Below, piece after piece: positions 25,563 through 32,927 of a stretch of DNA of 64,000 bases. Position numbers and translations under genes: made by a program. Origin of the DNA: Paenibacillus sp. FSL R7-0204 (GTDB lineage: Bacteria > Bacillota > Bacilli > Paenibacillales > Paenibacillaceae); contig NZ_JBBOCA010000001.1 of the NCBI RefSeq assembly GCF_038002225.1, positions 5,084,001-5,148,000 on the forward strand, read 5' to 3'. How positions within the stretch are numbered: position 1 is the first letter of the stretch; every line of letters begins with the position of its first letter. The notes under the pieces are model-generated. The model did not search any database. It was not told the DNA's origin and was given only the letters and a program-made list of their open reading frames with translations.

Positions 25563-28049
25563 CTAGATAAATAAGTTCACGCCGGAGTCCTCGGCAGCTC
25601 CAAGATAGCTGGCAACACCGCCGAAATCCACACCTTCAATCAATTCCTCCTGCTTGATGCCCATGATATCCATACTCATTGTGCAGGCCATCAGCTTAAC
25701 CCCCGCATGCAGTGCGCCCTGCATCAGATTCTCCAGGGACTCCACATTCTTGCGGCCCATCGTATAACGGATCATTTTGGCGCCAAGCCCGCCCATATTC
25801 ATTCTGGATAAAGGAAGCTTCCGCGTTCCCTTCGGCATCATCAGGCCAAACATCCGGTCGAGAGCATTCTTCTTCACCTGCGGAGACTGCCCCCGGCGCA
25901 GAACATTAAGCCCCCAGAAGGTAAAGAACATGGTTACCTGCTTGCCCATCGCTGCAGCGCCTGTTGCAATAATGAAGGAAGCAATGGTTTTGTCCAGATC
26001 ACCGCTGAATACAATCATCGTGGTTCCTTCGGAGACTTCTGCCTGTCCCGCCGGTACTGCGGCTCTGTCTGCCGGGTCTTGTCCCTTGCGCACCATTGCC
26101 TGAACCTTGCCTCCGGATACATCCACAGCTTCCAGCGTATTCCCCGTCTTACTGCACCACTGCCTGATATCAGCGGCAAAGCCGAAATCCGTTGCAGTGA
26201 TCTCTACCCGCTGGCCTTCCTCCATAGAACGGATAGTCTCATATACTTTGAGTATAGGGCCAGGGCACTGTAATCCGCAAGCATCCAGCAAGAGCGGCGC
26301 CTTACTGCTAAGCTGTTCCTGGATATGGACTATACTGGCGGGAGACGAGTCCTCTTTTTTCAAAACCGGTGCTTCTGTCTTCCCGGAATCTCCAGTGTTA
26401 TTCCTTCTTGCCATTGCTGCGTATGTTTTGTAGCCTCCGTCAACGTTTCGTACTGCATATCCATATTGAATTAACATCCGGGCAGCAATGTAGCCGCGTA
26501 GCCCTACCTGACAGGATACGGCGATCTCCTGATCCCGCGGAATCTCTGCAAGCCGGTCTCTCAGCTCAGCCAGAGGAATATTGATAGAACCGGGTACATA
26601 ACCGGCTAACCGCTCTACTTCGTCTCTGACATCAATGATAAGACCGCCACTGCGGGCGAATTCGTCCACTTCATGCCATTGCAGATTGCGGACGAGTCCT
26701 TCTATCAGATTGGAGGCAACATAACCCGCCATATTGACCGGATCTTTGGCCGAGGAATACGGCGGCGCATATGCCAGCTCCAGATCCGCCAGCTCATCAG
26801 CCTTAAGCTTGCTGCGGATAGCGGTGGCAATGACATCGATTCTTTTGTCGACACCGGCACTTCCGACCGCTTGCGCTCCATAGATCTCTCCGGTCTGCGG
26901 GTTGAACAGCAGCTTGAGCGCTATCGGTGCAGCACCGGGGTAGTAACCGGCGTGGGAATTCGGATGGATATGCACAGCTTCAAAGGGAACGCCCAATGAA
27001 CTAAGCGTCTTCTCATTATTTCCGGTCAGCGCAGCCGTCATATCGAAGAGCTTGATAATCGCAGTACCTAATGCTCCCGTATACGAGGCTTGCCGGCCAT
27101 TGATATGATCAGCGGCCAGACGCCCCTGACGGTTGGCACCCCAGGCAAGGGACACCATGGTATCGAACCCCTGAACACGGTCCTTCACTTCAATGACATC
27201 TCCAACAGCATAGATAGCCGGATCACTCGTCTGCAGTGAAGCATTCACCTTAACAGCCCCCCGGATGCCCAGCTCAAGTCCGCAGCTTCGTGCCAGGTCA
27301 TTCTCAGGACTGACCCCGATCGCCAGAATAACCATATCCGTGCTAAGCTCCCCGCCGGAGGAGAGGCGAACCAGACGGCCTTGTTGTTCAAAAGCCTCTA
27401 CGCCCTCATTCAGCCGCAGCTCGACCCCATGCAGACGCATATGCTCCTCCAGCGGACGAACCATCTCCAGGTCAAGCGGGTTCAGAATCTGCTCCCCCCG
27501 GTCAATTACTGTTACGGCAAGCCCCCGTTCCCGGAGATTCTCAGCCATTTCAAGGCCGATAAAACCTGCTCCAATTACAGTGGCATGCCGGGGCTGACGG
27601 CTGTCCACATATGCCTTGATACGGTCTGTATCCGGAATATTCCTTAAGGTAAACAGGTTATCAGCCTCGTTAATACCCGGAAAAGGAGGAACAATCGGCT
27701 TAGCCCCGGGAGAAAGTACAACAATATCGTATGGAATCTGCTGTGTCTCTCCTGTCGTTACATTGCGGCAGTACACCTGCTTGCGTTCGCGGTCAATCTG
27801 TGTCGCCTCAGTAAAGACTTTCACATCGATATTGAAACGCGCCTGTATACCAGCTGGTGTCTGCAGGAACAGTTTATCTCTTGAATCAATAGTCTCGCCT
27901 ATATAATAAGGCAAGCCGCAATTGGCAAAGGAAACATGCTCTCCCCGTTCCAAAATAATAATCCGGTCTTCTTCATTTAATCTTCTTAAGCGTGCAGCCG
28001 CCGACGCCCCTCCGGCAACTCCGCCAATAATGACTATCGTTCTACTCAT
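25563..28049 (-). CDS. CoA-disulfide reductase / rhodanese / TusA / DsrE fusion protein
   Basis: An 828-aa multidomain enzyme for reactive sulfur. Residues 1-445: FAD/NAD(P)-dependent CoA-disulfide or CoA-persulfide reductase with GGVAGGASAAARLRR, the redox Cys44 in SFANCGLPYYIG, and YAVGDVIEV. About 455-545: rhodanese domain, active-site Cys513 in VSCQVGLRGY. About 585-655: TusA domain with Cys591 and Cys595 in CGLQCPGPILK. About 676-828: DsrE2-like domain with Cys789 in KLMACTMSMDIMG. Reductase-rhodanese pairs are known; adding TusA and DsrE on one chain lets sulfur pass between four active cysteines. It heads the operon ending with cstR and is likely induced by sulfide or persulfide. Confidence 0.92.
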   Translation of the reverse strand: MSRTIVIIGGVAGGASAAARLRRLNEEDRIIILERGEHVSFANCGLPYYIGETIDSRDKLFLQTPAGIQARFNIDVKVFTEATQIDRERKQVYCRNVTTGETQQIPYDIVVLSPGAKPIVPPFPGINEADNLFTLRNIPDTDRIKAYVDSRQPRHATVIGAGFIGLEMAENLRERGLAVTVIDRGEQILNPLDLEMVRPLEEHMRLHGVELRLNEGVEAFEQQGRLVRLSSGGELSTDMVILAIGVSPENDLARSCGLELGIRGAVKVNASLQTSDPAIYAVGDVIEVKDRVQGFDTMVSLAWGANRQGRLAADHINGRQASYTGALGTAIIKLFDMTAALTGNNEKTLSSLGVPFEAVHIHPNSHAGYYPGAAPIALKLLFNPQTGEIYGAQAVGSAGVDKRIDVIATAIRSKLKADELADLELAYAPPYSSAKDPVNMAGYVASNLIEGLVRNLQWHEVDEFARSGGLIIDVRDEVERLAGYVPGSINIPLAELRDRLAEIPRDQEIAVSCQVGLRGYIAARMLIQYGYAVRNVDGGYKTYAAMARRNNTGDSGKTEAPVLKKEDSSPASIVHIQEQLSSKAPLLLDACGLQCPGPILKVYETIRSMEEGQRVEITATDFGFAADIRQWCSKTGNTLEAVDVSGGKVQAMVRKGQDPADRAAVPAGQAEVSEGTTMIVFSGDLDKTIASFIIATGAAAMGKQVTMFFTFWGLNVLRRGQSPQVKKNALDRMFGLMMPKGTRKLPLSRMNMGGLGAKMIRYTMGRKNVESLENLMQGALHAGVKLMACTMSMDIMGIKQEELIEGVDFGGVASYLGAAEDSGVNLFI

Positions 28050-28069
28050 TCTAATTCCCTCCTATTTGC

Positions 28070-28085
28070 ATACCCCTATGGGTAT
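28070..28085 (-). promoter_or_regulatory. CsoR/CstR-type operator 1
   Basis: ATACCCCTATGGGTAT, a perfect inverted repeat of ATACCC around CTAT, 20 bases before the start of the fusion gene. The G-tract half sites are typical of CsoR-family operators. Confidence 0.7.
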
Positions 28086-28091
28086 CATAAT

Positions 28092-28107
28092 ATACGGGTG
28101 GGGGTAT
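28092..28107 (-). promoter_or_regulatory. CsoR/CstR-type operator 2
   Basis: ATACGGGTGGGGGTAT on the plus strand is a second G-tract site (minus strand ATACCCCCACCCGTAT). Its centre is 22 bp from operator 1, two helical turns, so two tetramers could bind the same face. Confidence 0.6.
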
Positions 28108-28118
28108 ACTGTCAAGTC

Positions 28119-28160
28119 AAAAAAGAGCAGCCCCTTCCGGTGATGGAAGGATTGCTGCTC
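28119..28160 (-). terminator. Terminator of pfkA
   Basis: GAGCAGC pairs with GCTGCTC around CCTTCC/GGAAGG; read on the minus strand it runs into TTTTTTGAC. Confidence 0.85.
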
Positions 28161-28197
28161 CGCTGAGAGTTGAAAATCGTATGAATCCTGTGTGTTC

Positions 28198-29169
28198 TTA
28201 CTGGGATAACCGGGAAGCCAATTCGTACAGCTCGATATTGAAATCCTTCTTCGTGTTCACTACCTTGTCGATATCGGTAAGAACCAGTTCCCCTTTAATA
28301 ATCCCGCATGCCTTGTCTGATTCGCCTTCGATCAGCTTACGAACCGCGAAATCAGCCAGACGGCTGGCGAGGTTACGGTCTCCTGGTGTTGGAGTCCCTC
28401 CACGCTGAATGTGTCCCAGTACCGTAACACGGGCATCCAGGGAAGCATGGCGGTCTTTGAGTGCCTGAGCAACATCCTCACCCTTGCCGACGCCTTCAGC
28501 TACAATGACAATACTGTGACGTTTGCCGCGTGCGAAATTATCCTTCATCCGGTCAGCTACCTCATTCAGGTCATAAGGCATTTCCGGCACCAGAATCGTC
28601 TCCGCCCCGGAAGCAAGGCCTGCATGCAGAGCGATATCTCCACAGTGACGACCCATAACCTCTACGATGGAGGAACGTTCATGGGAAGACATGGTGTCGC
28701 GCAATTTATTGATCGCATCCACTACTACGCCTACGGCAGTATCGAATCCAATCGTATAGTCTGTGAAAGAGATATCATTATCAATAGTTCCCGGAAGAGC
28801 CATCGTCTTGATTCCCAGCTTACTGAGTTTGTTGGCGCCATGGTAAGAGCCGTCTCCGCCGATAACAACCAGACCGTCGATACCAAGCTCATTCAGAATG
28901 TCAGCACCCTTCTGCTGGCCTTCCGGCTTCATGAACTCCAGACAACGTGCAGACTGCAGAACGGTACCTCCGCGCTGGATGATATCTCCGACACTGCGCA
29001 GATCCATCGGGAAAATGTCGCGGTTCAGCAGGCCCTGATACCCGCGCTGAATGCCGAATACTTCAATTCCGAAGTAGATCGCGCTGCGGACAACCGCACG
29101 CACTGCGGCGTTCATCCCCTGGGAGTCTCCACCGCTGGTTAATACTGCGATTTTTTTTACGTTTGACAT
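28198..29169 (-). CDS. pfkA: ATP-dependent 6-phosphofructokinase
   Basis: Phosphorylates fructose 6-phosphate in glycolysis. The 323-aa product shows the ATP-binding TSGGDSQGMNAAVRA and GGDGSYHGANKLS, the catalytic PGTIDNDISFTDYTIGFDTA with the general-base Asp, and the fructose-phosphate site VMGRHCGDIALHAGLASGA. Arg residues of the PEP/ADP allosteric site are in the usual places. GGAGG lies at good spacing before the ATG. In Bacillus pfkA is followed by pyk; here it stands alone with its own terminator. Confidence 0.96.
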   Translation of the reverse strand: MSNVKKIAVLTSGGDSQGMNAAVRAVVRSAIYFGIEVFGIQRGYQGLLNRDIFPMDLRSVGDIIQRGGTVLQSARCLEFMKPEGQQKGADILNELGIDGLVVIGGDGSYHGANKLSKLGIKTMALPGTIDNDISFTDYTIGFDTAVGVVVDAINKLRDTMSSHERSSIVEVMGRHCGDIALHAGLASGAETILVPEMPYDLNEVADRMKDNFARGKRHSIVIVAEGVGKGEDVAQALKDRHASLDARVTVLGHIQRGGTPTPGDRNLASRLADFAVRKLIEGESDKACGIIKGELVLTDIDKVVNTKKDFNIELYELASRLSQ

Positions 29170-29233
29170 TCTGTTAGTTCCTCCTTAAATTTGTGCCGGT
29201 TTCTCCCCTTACCCGGAGAAGACCCAGCAGCAT

Positions 29234-30331
29234 CTAATACATGTGTTTGCGTATCCAGCGGCTGTTGACGAAGAAGAAGAGTCTGGTCAGCGGACTATTC
29301 TTCATCAGCCTCCGGGATACCGAGCGGACCTCCTGCTGCTCACTAACCTTGGGATCGGATAAATACAGGGCCAGCAGTCCTTCGATGATCATACGGTGCA
29401 TGGAGTTCTCGGGAAGACTCCGGACATCCTTGCGGGCCCACTCCACAATGGAAGCGATCCGGTTCAGCATCATATCCGTATTCTCATAATAATTGCAGAA
29501 ATTGAGATCACCGCCGGCCCGGTCTTCATCCTGATCAATCAGATAATCCAGCATGATATGCAGACCGCACACATGCGGAAAATAAGCAGCACGAATGGAT
29601 GATGAGGCCACTGTACTTAGCTTAGGATCACAAGACGCCAGAAAAAGCATGAATACGCCCAGGGTTGAACCGGTTGCGGCCGCAAACTCATTCCACTGGA
29701 GATGAGGCGCCCGGTGCCCTTCCTTTTCCCACCATTCCTTGAGGGCAGCTTCTCTAAGCTCCGGGTGAATGTGCTTATAGACCTGAAGGTCGGTGTACAA
29801 TACGGCCAGATTATAGACCTCTTCAGCAGCAGCACCGTATCCGGGTAGCCGGGAGGTCATCTCCTGGCATTTGCGGACCAGTCTGTGCAGGTATCCGCCG
29901 TCATTCTGTTCCGTGCGCAGCGCGTAATAGTTCACAGGCTCTGCGCCGGGGGTAACAGCATCCAGCATGGACTTATGCAGCAGCCGGAAATCAGCCGGGT
30001 CAAGCGAAGTACTGCGGTCACACAGGTTGTCCAAATAATCACTGATCGTCTGATAAGCAACAATTAGCGGAATCAGTATATGTCTCATCGACAAATTGCC
30101 GGCGGCATAGATTCCGCCGCCTTCGCAATGAAACTGCTTCGTTTCAATGCTGGCAAGCGCTTGCTTGCGGAGCTCGGGATCGGGAATTCCTTCTGCATCC
30201 TTGCGCCAGGAATCGAGACATGATCGCACTTCCGGCAGCACGTACTTATAGACTCTCTTCATGAGTCCAATAGGACCGCGCGGACTACGGTTACGGCCTT
30301 GCTCAAATTCATTCAATGACAGTGCCTCCAC
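29234..30331 (-). CDS. ytpB: Tetraprenyl-beta-curcumene synthase family protein (DUF2600)
   Basis: A 365-aa all-helical protein like Bacillus YtpB, the large-terpene cyclase that makes tetraprenyl-beta-curcumene, the precursor of sesquarterpenes in spores. Recognisable segments are the acidic YQTISDYLDNLCDRS, LHIMLDYLIDQDEDRAGG and NFCNYYEN. It lacks the classical DDxxD motif of ordinary class I synthases, as the family does. The start is GTG at 30331 with AAGGAG upstream. The prenyl-chain synthase and squalene-hopene-type cyclase that complete the pathway are not in the window. Divergent from the MFS gene. Confidence 0.9.
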   Translation of the reverse strand: MEALSLNEFEQGRNRSPRGPIGLMKRVYKYVLPEVRSCLDSWRKDAEGIPDPELRKQALASIETKQFHCEGGGIYAAGNLSMRHILIPLIVAYQTISDYLDNLCDRSTSLDPADFRLLHKSMLDAVTPGAEPVNYYALRTEQNDGGYLHRLVRKCQEMTSRLPGYGAAAEEVYNLAVLYTDLQVYKHIHPELREAALKEWWEKEGHRAPHLQWNEFAAATGSTLGVFMLFLASCDPKLSTVASSSIRAAYFPHVCGLHIMLDYLIDQDEDRAGGDLNFCNYYENTDMMLNRIASIVEWARKDVRSLPENSMHRMIIEGLLALYLSDPKVSEQQEVRSVSRRLMKNSPLTRLFFFVNSRWIRKHMY

Positions 30332-30509
30332 ATTGTTGTCTCCTTATCCAAATCATGATTATTATAATATGCAGAGCGGATTTGTACAAACAACAAAATC
30401 ACTTTCGCAAACTCTTGAAAGATTCAGAAAATCGATATTTTACGAAACCCCCGGCTTCTCCGCTTTATGCTATACTATACTTTTCTATATCCCGAAGGAG
30501 TGCACAATC

Positions 30510-31754
30510 ATGAATGCGAGGCGGAGCGGCGGCCAGTACAGTGATCAAAACTGGCTGCGATCCTTTATGTTTACGCTGTACGGCACCAGTGTGCTGGTTG
30601 TTTCTTATTTCCCGTTATTTTATGCCCACCTGGGCTTCAGCAGTCCGCAAATGGGTCTGCTCTACTCCGTAGGCCCGTTAATCTCAATTCTCTCTAACCT
30701 GTTCTGGAGTATGATGAGCGACCGGCTGGGTACCGTCCGTAAGATTATGGCCCTCCTGCTTGGAGGCCAGCTGATTACCGCCATTATTCTGGCCAGAGCC
30801 ACCGATTTTTCTAGTGTCATGCTTATTTTGTCCTTTTTCTATTTCTTCTATTACCCTGTCTTTCCGCTGGCAGATACGATGGCTATCAAAATAGCCCAGC
30901 GCCACGGACGGAATTTCATCGCCATCCGTGTATTCGGCTCGCTCGGATACTCCTTCTTCGCCCTTACAATCGGCTATGTACTCAGAACACTGGGACCTCA
31001 GTACAGCGTAGCGATTTGTATTGTGATTGTCGTAACAGCGCTGCTGATCACGGTAGGGCTGAAGGATGTGAAGCGAACCGAAGCGGCACCGCGCTCTGTA
31101 GAGAAGGAATCTATAGACAAACCGCTGAAGGGCTCCGGACTCCGGGAGATTCTGCTGCAAAAGGAAGTGCTGTGGTTCTTCGGCTCTGTCTTCCTGCTGG
31201 CCATCGGCTACCGGATGAATGAGGCCTTCCTGACGATCAGCCTCAAGGGCATGAATGCAGGAGATGAGATTGTGGGCTGGGCGCTGCTGGCTTCTGCGCT
31301 CAGTGAGATCCCTATCTTCTTCCTGCTCAGCAGATATGGCGACAAGTTCAAGGAGCTGCCGCTGCTCGCTTTTGCCAGCCTGATGTTCACGCTGCGCTTT
31401 CTGTTCATGTCGCTGGCCCAGGAGCCGGGTACCGTGGTTGCCATTCAGGCCATGCACAGTATTTCGTTCGGCATTTATTATGTAACCGCCGTCCGCTACA
31501 TCACCCGGATCATCCCTGATCACCTGCGGGCAACCGGAATGGCACTCTTCACCGTCGTATGGTCCAGCGGCGCAGGTCTGCTCAGCGGCACCTTCGGCGG
31601 GCTGATCTACCAGGATGCCGGCCGGTTTGTATTCTATCTGGTTGCTACCGGCTTCTCGGTTCTGGCCTTCATCGGCTTCCTGTCCAAGCATCTGATGGAC
31701 CTCGGGGGCGGCGCAGACCGTCCGCTGCGGCGTAAGAGCAAGACCCCGCTCTGA
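30510..31754 (+). CDS. MFS transporter (MFS_1-like/PPP-type)
   Basis: A 414-aa protein with twelve membrane spans. FFYFFYYPVFPLADTMAIK and RHGRNFIAIRVFGSLGYSFF match the LacY/nucleoside-permease-like MFS_1_like group, which includes phenylpropionate permeases and Bacillus YwbF. Substrate cannot be read from sequence. ATG 30510 has GAAGGAG nine bases upstream; the frame is open farther upstream but has no start with a ribosome-binding site and would overlap the divergent ytpB gene. Confidence 0.88.
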   Translation: MNARRSGGQYSDQNWLRSFMFTLYGTSVLVVSYFPLFYAHLGFSSPQMGLLYSVGPLISILSNLFWSMMSDRLGTVRKIMALLLGGQLITAIILARATDFSSVMLILSFFYFFYYPVFPLADTMAIKIAQRHGRNFIAIRVFGSLGYSFFALTIGYVLRTLGPQYSVAICIVIVVTALLITVGLKDVKRTEAAPRSVEKESIDKPLKGSGLREILLQKEVLWFFGSVFLLAIGYRMNEAFLTISLKGMNAGDEIVGWALLASALSEIPIFFLLSRYGDKFKELPLLAFASLMFTLRFLFMSLAQEPGTVVAIQAMHSISFGIYYVTAVRYITRIIPDHLRATGMALFTVVWSSGAGLLSGTFGGLIYQDAGRFVFYLVATGFSVLAFIGFLSKHLMDLGGGADRPLRRKSKTPL

Positions 31755-31770
31755 CTGATTATGAGCGGGG
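31744..31770 (+). terminator. Hairpin at the end of the MFS gene
   Basis: CCCCGCTC and GAGCGGGG with an 11-base loop that spans the stop codon. No T-run follows, so it may be a stability element rather than a terminator. Confidence 0.4.
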
Positions 31771-31822
31771 AAGGATATATCCACACCGGACGTAAATCAT
31801 AATTTCCTAATCAATAAAAAAA

Positions 31823-31844
31823 CACAGCCCCCGGAGGAACTGTG
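31823..31844 (-). terminator. Terminator of the cold-shock gene
   Basis: CACAG/CTGTG stem extended by G-U pairs; read on the minus strand it runs into seven T residues. Confidence 0.7.
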
Positions 31845-31934
31845 CTGCTCAAGCTGCCTGATGCTACTTATGCCAGTGCGTGCTAGATCAAATATATATA
31901 TTGCGGCTGACAGAAGCTCTGCCTTGGCCGTATT

Positions 31935-32132
31935 TTATAATTTAACTACGTTTGCTGCCTGTGGACCACGGTTACCATCAGTAACATCGAATTCTACCGC
32001 TTGGCCTTCGTCCAAAGTCTTGAATCCGTCGCCTTGAATTGCTGAGAAGTGAACGAATACATCTTCGCCGCCTTCAACTTGAAGAAAACCATAACCTTTT
32101 TCTGCGTTAAACCATTTTACTGTACCTTTCAA
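31935..32132 (-). CDS. Cold-shock protein, CspB/CspD type
   Basis: A 65-aa single cold-shock domain that binds single-stranded nucleic acid and acts as an RNA chaperone. RNP1 is KGYGFLQV and RNP2 VFVHFSAI, with the conserved Trp8 and Phe residues. TTTTTAGGAGG lies before the ATG. A short leader starts with a hairpin next to the ribosome-binding site. Confidence 0.95.
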   Translation of the reverse strand: MKGTVKWFNAEKGYGFLQVEGGEDVFVHFSAIQGDGFKTLDEGQAVEFDVTDGNRGPQAANVVKL

Positions 32133-32150
32133 ATGAACAACCTCCTAAAA

Positions 32151-32171
32151 ATACCGCCATATATGGCGTAT
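32151..32171 (-). promoter_or_regulatory. 5'-terminal hairpin of the csp mRNA
   Basis: ATACGCC-ATATAT-GGCG(G)TAT, a near-perfect palindrome predicted to begin at or near the transcription start and to end just before the ribosome-binding site. Confidence 0.5.
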
Positions 32172-32177
32172 GCTTAC

Positions 32178-32206
32178 ATTATACTCTTTCTATACTTGTA
32201 AAGCAA
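32178..32206 (-). promoter_or_regulatory. Promoter of the cold-shock gene
   Basis: On the minus strand TTGCTT (32206-32201) and TATAAT (32183-32178), spacing 17. Confidence 0.65.
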
Positions 32207-32304
32207 TCCATCTTTTCCCTGATTTCATGATTTAATTTGCTTTTCCCTTCTCCGGTGCGTTATCATTGACCCAAAAGCCAAAAATCGCCAGGGTGGTAAT
32301 GATA

Positions 32305-32538
32305 ATGATCAAAAAACATGAAATATACAAAACAGACAAATGGAACATGATGACGGTGGAGGTTCAGGGACGTTATATTATCCTTCGTGAAATCTCTGAC
32401 CAATGGGGAGAAGAAACGCATACCTTCATGAGCCGTCCGGCTATGATGCAGTGGGTGAACAACCGCTTCAATAAAGAATCCTACAAGGATAATGAAGAAG
32501 AGTACAAGAATATCATCGCAGCCTTCAAACAGGTGTAG
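32305..32538 (+). CDS. Small hypothetical protein (77 aa)
   Basis: A hydrophilic protein MIKKHEIYKTDKWNMMTVEV, then RYIILREISDQWGEETHTF and a Tyr/Asn-rich tail. I do not recognise a family. The ATG at 32305 has GGTGG eight bases upstream; an ATG six bases earlier is possible. It is followed after six bases by a 56-aa membrane protein gene, so the two are likely co-translated. Confidence 0.65.
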   Translation: MIKKHEIYKTDKWNMMTVEVQGRYIILREISDQWGEETHTFMSRPAMMQWVNNRFNKESYKDNEEEYKNIIAAFKQV

Positions 32539-32544
32539 CCCGGC

Positions 32545-32715
32545 ATGGATAATGAAAGTCTTGTCATTTATGTAGTAGTCGTCCTGTGTCTGGGTGCCGT
32601 ACTGATTATGAGCAAGGACAAAATGCCCCCGCGCATGAAGCGCGGGATGGCATTGACCGCAGTCATCATGATTGCGCTGGCTTTTGTCTTCATTATTTAT
32701 AGCCTGCTCACATAA
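32545..32715 (+). CDS. Small membrane protein (56 aa), two spans
   Basis: Reads MDNESL, a first hydrophobic helix (VIYVVVVLCLGAVLIM), a basic loop SKDKMPPRMKRGM and a second helix (ALTAVIMIALAFVFIIYSL). The basic loop should be cytoplasmic, putting both ends outside. It starts six bases after the stop of the 77-aa gene. Function unknown. Confidence 0.65.
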   Translation: MDNESLVIYVVVVLCLGAVLIMSKDKMPPRMKRGMALTAVIMIALAFVFIIYSLLT

Positions 32716-32927
32716 CTTCATCTGTAAGCACACTTATGATTTAATAAACATGAATTGGCAGGGCATACTAAGCAGACTTTGAGAATCAGGAGGCTGCCGT
32801 CATGTCCGTTACCGCCAAATCACTCCCGCTCCTGCTTGCGCTCAGCCTGCTGCAAGGAACTCTGTCCTCAGCGCTCCTGCAGGCGGAGAGCAGCCCAGCC
32901 GCATCCCATCTACCGAGGAGGATTTCT

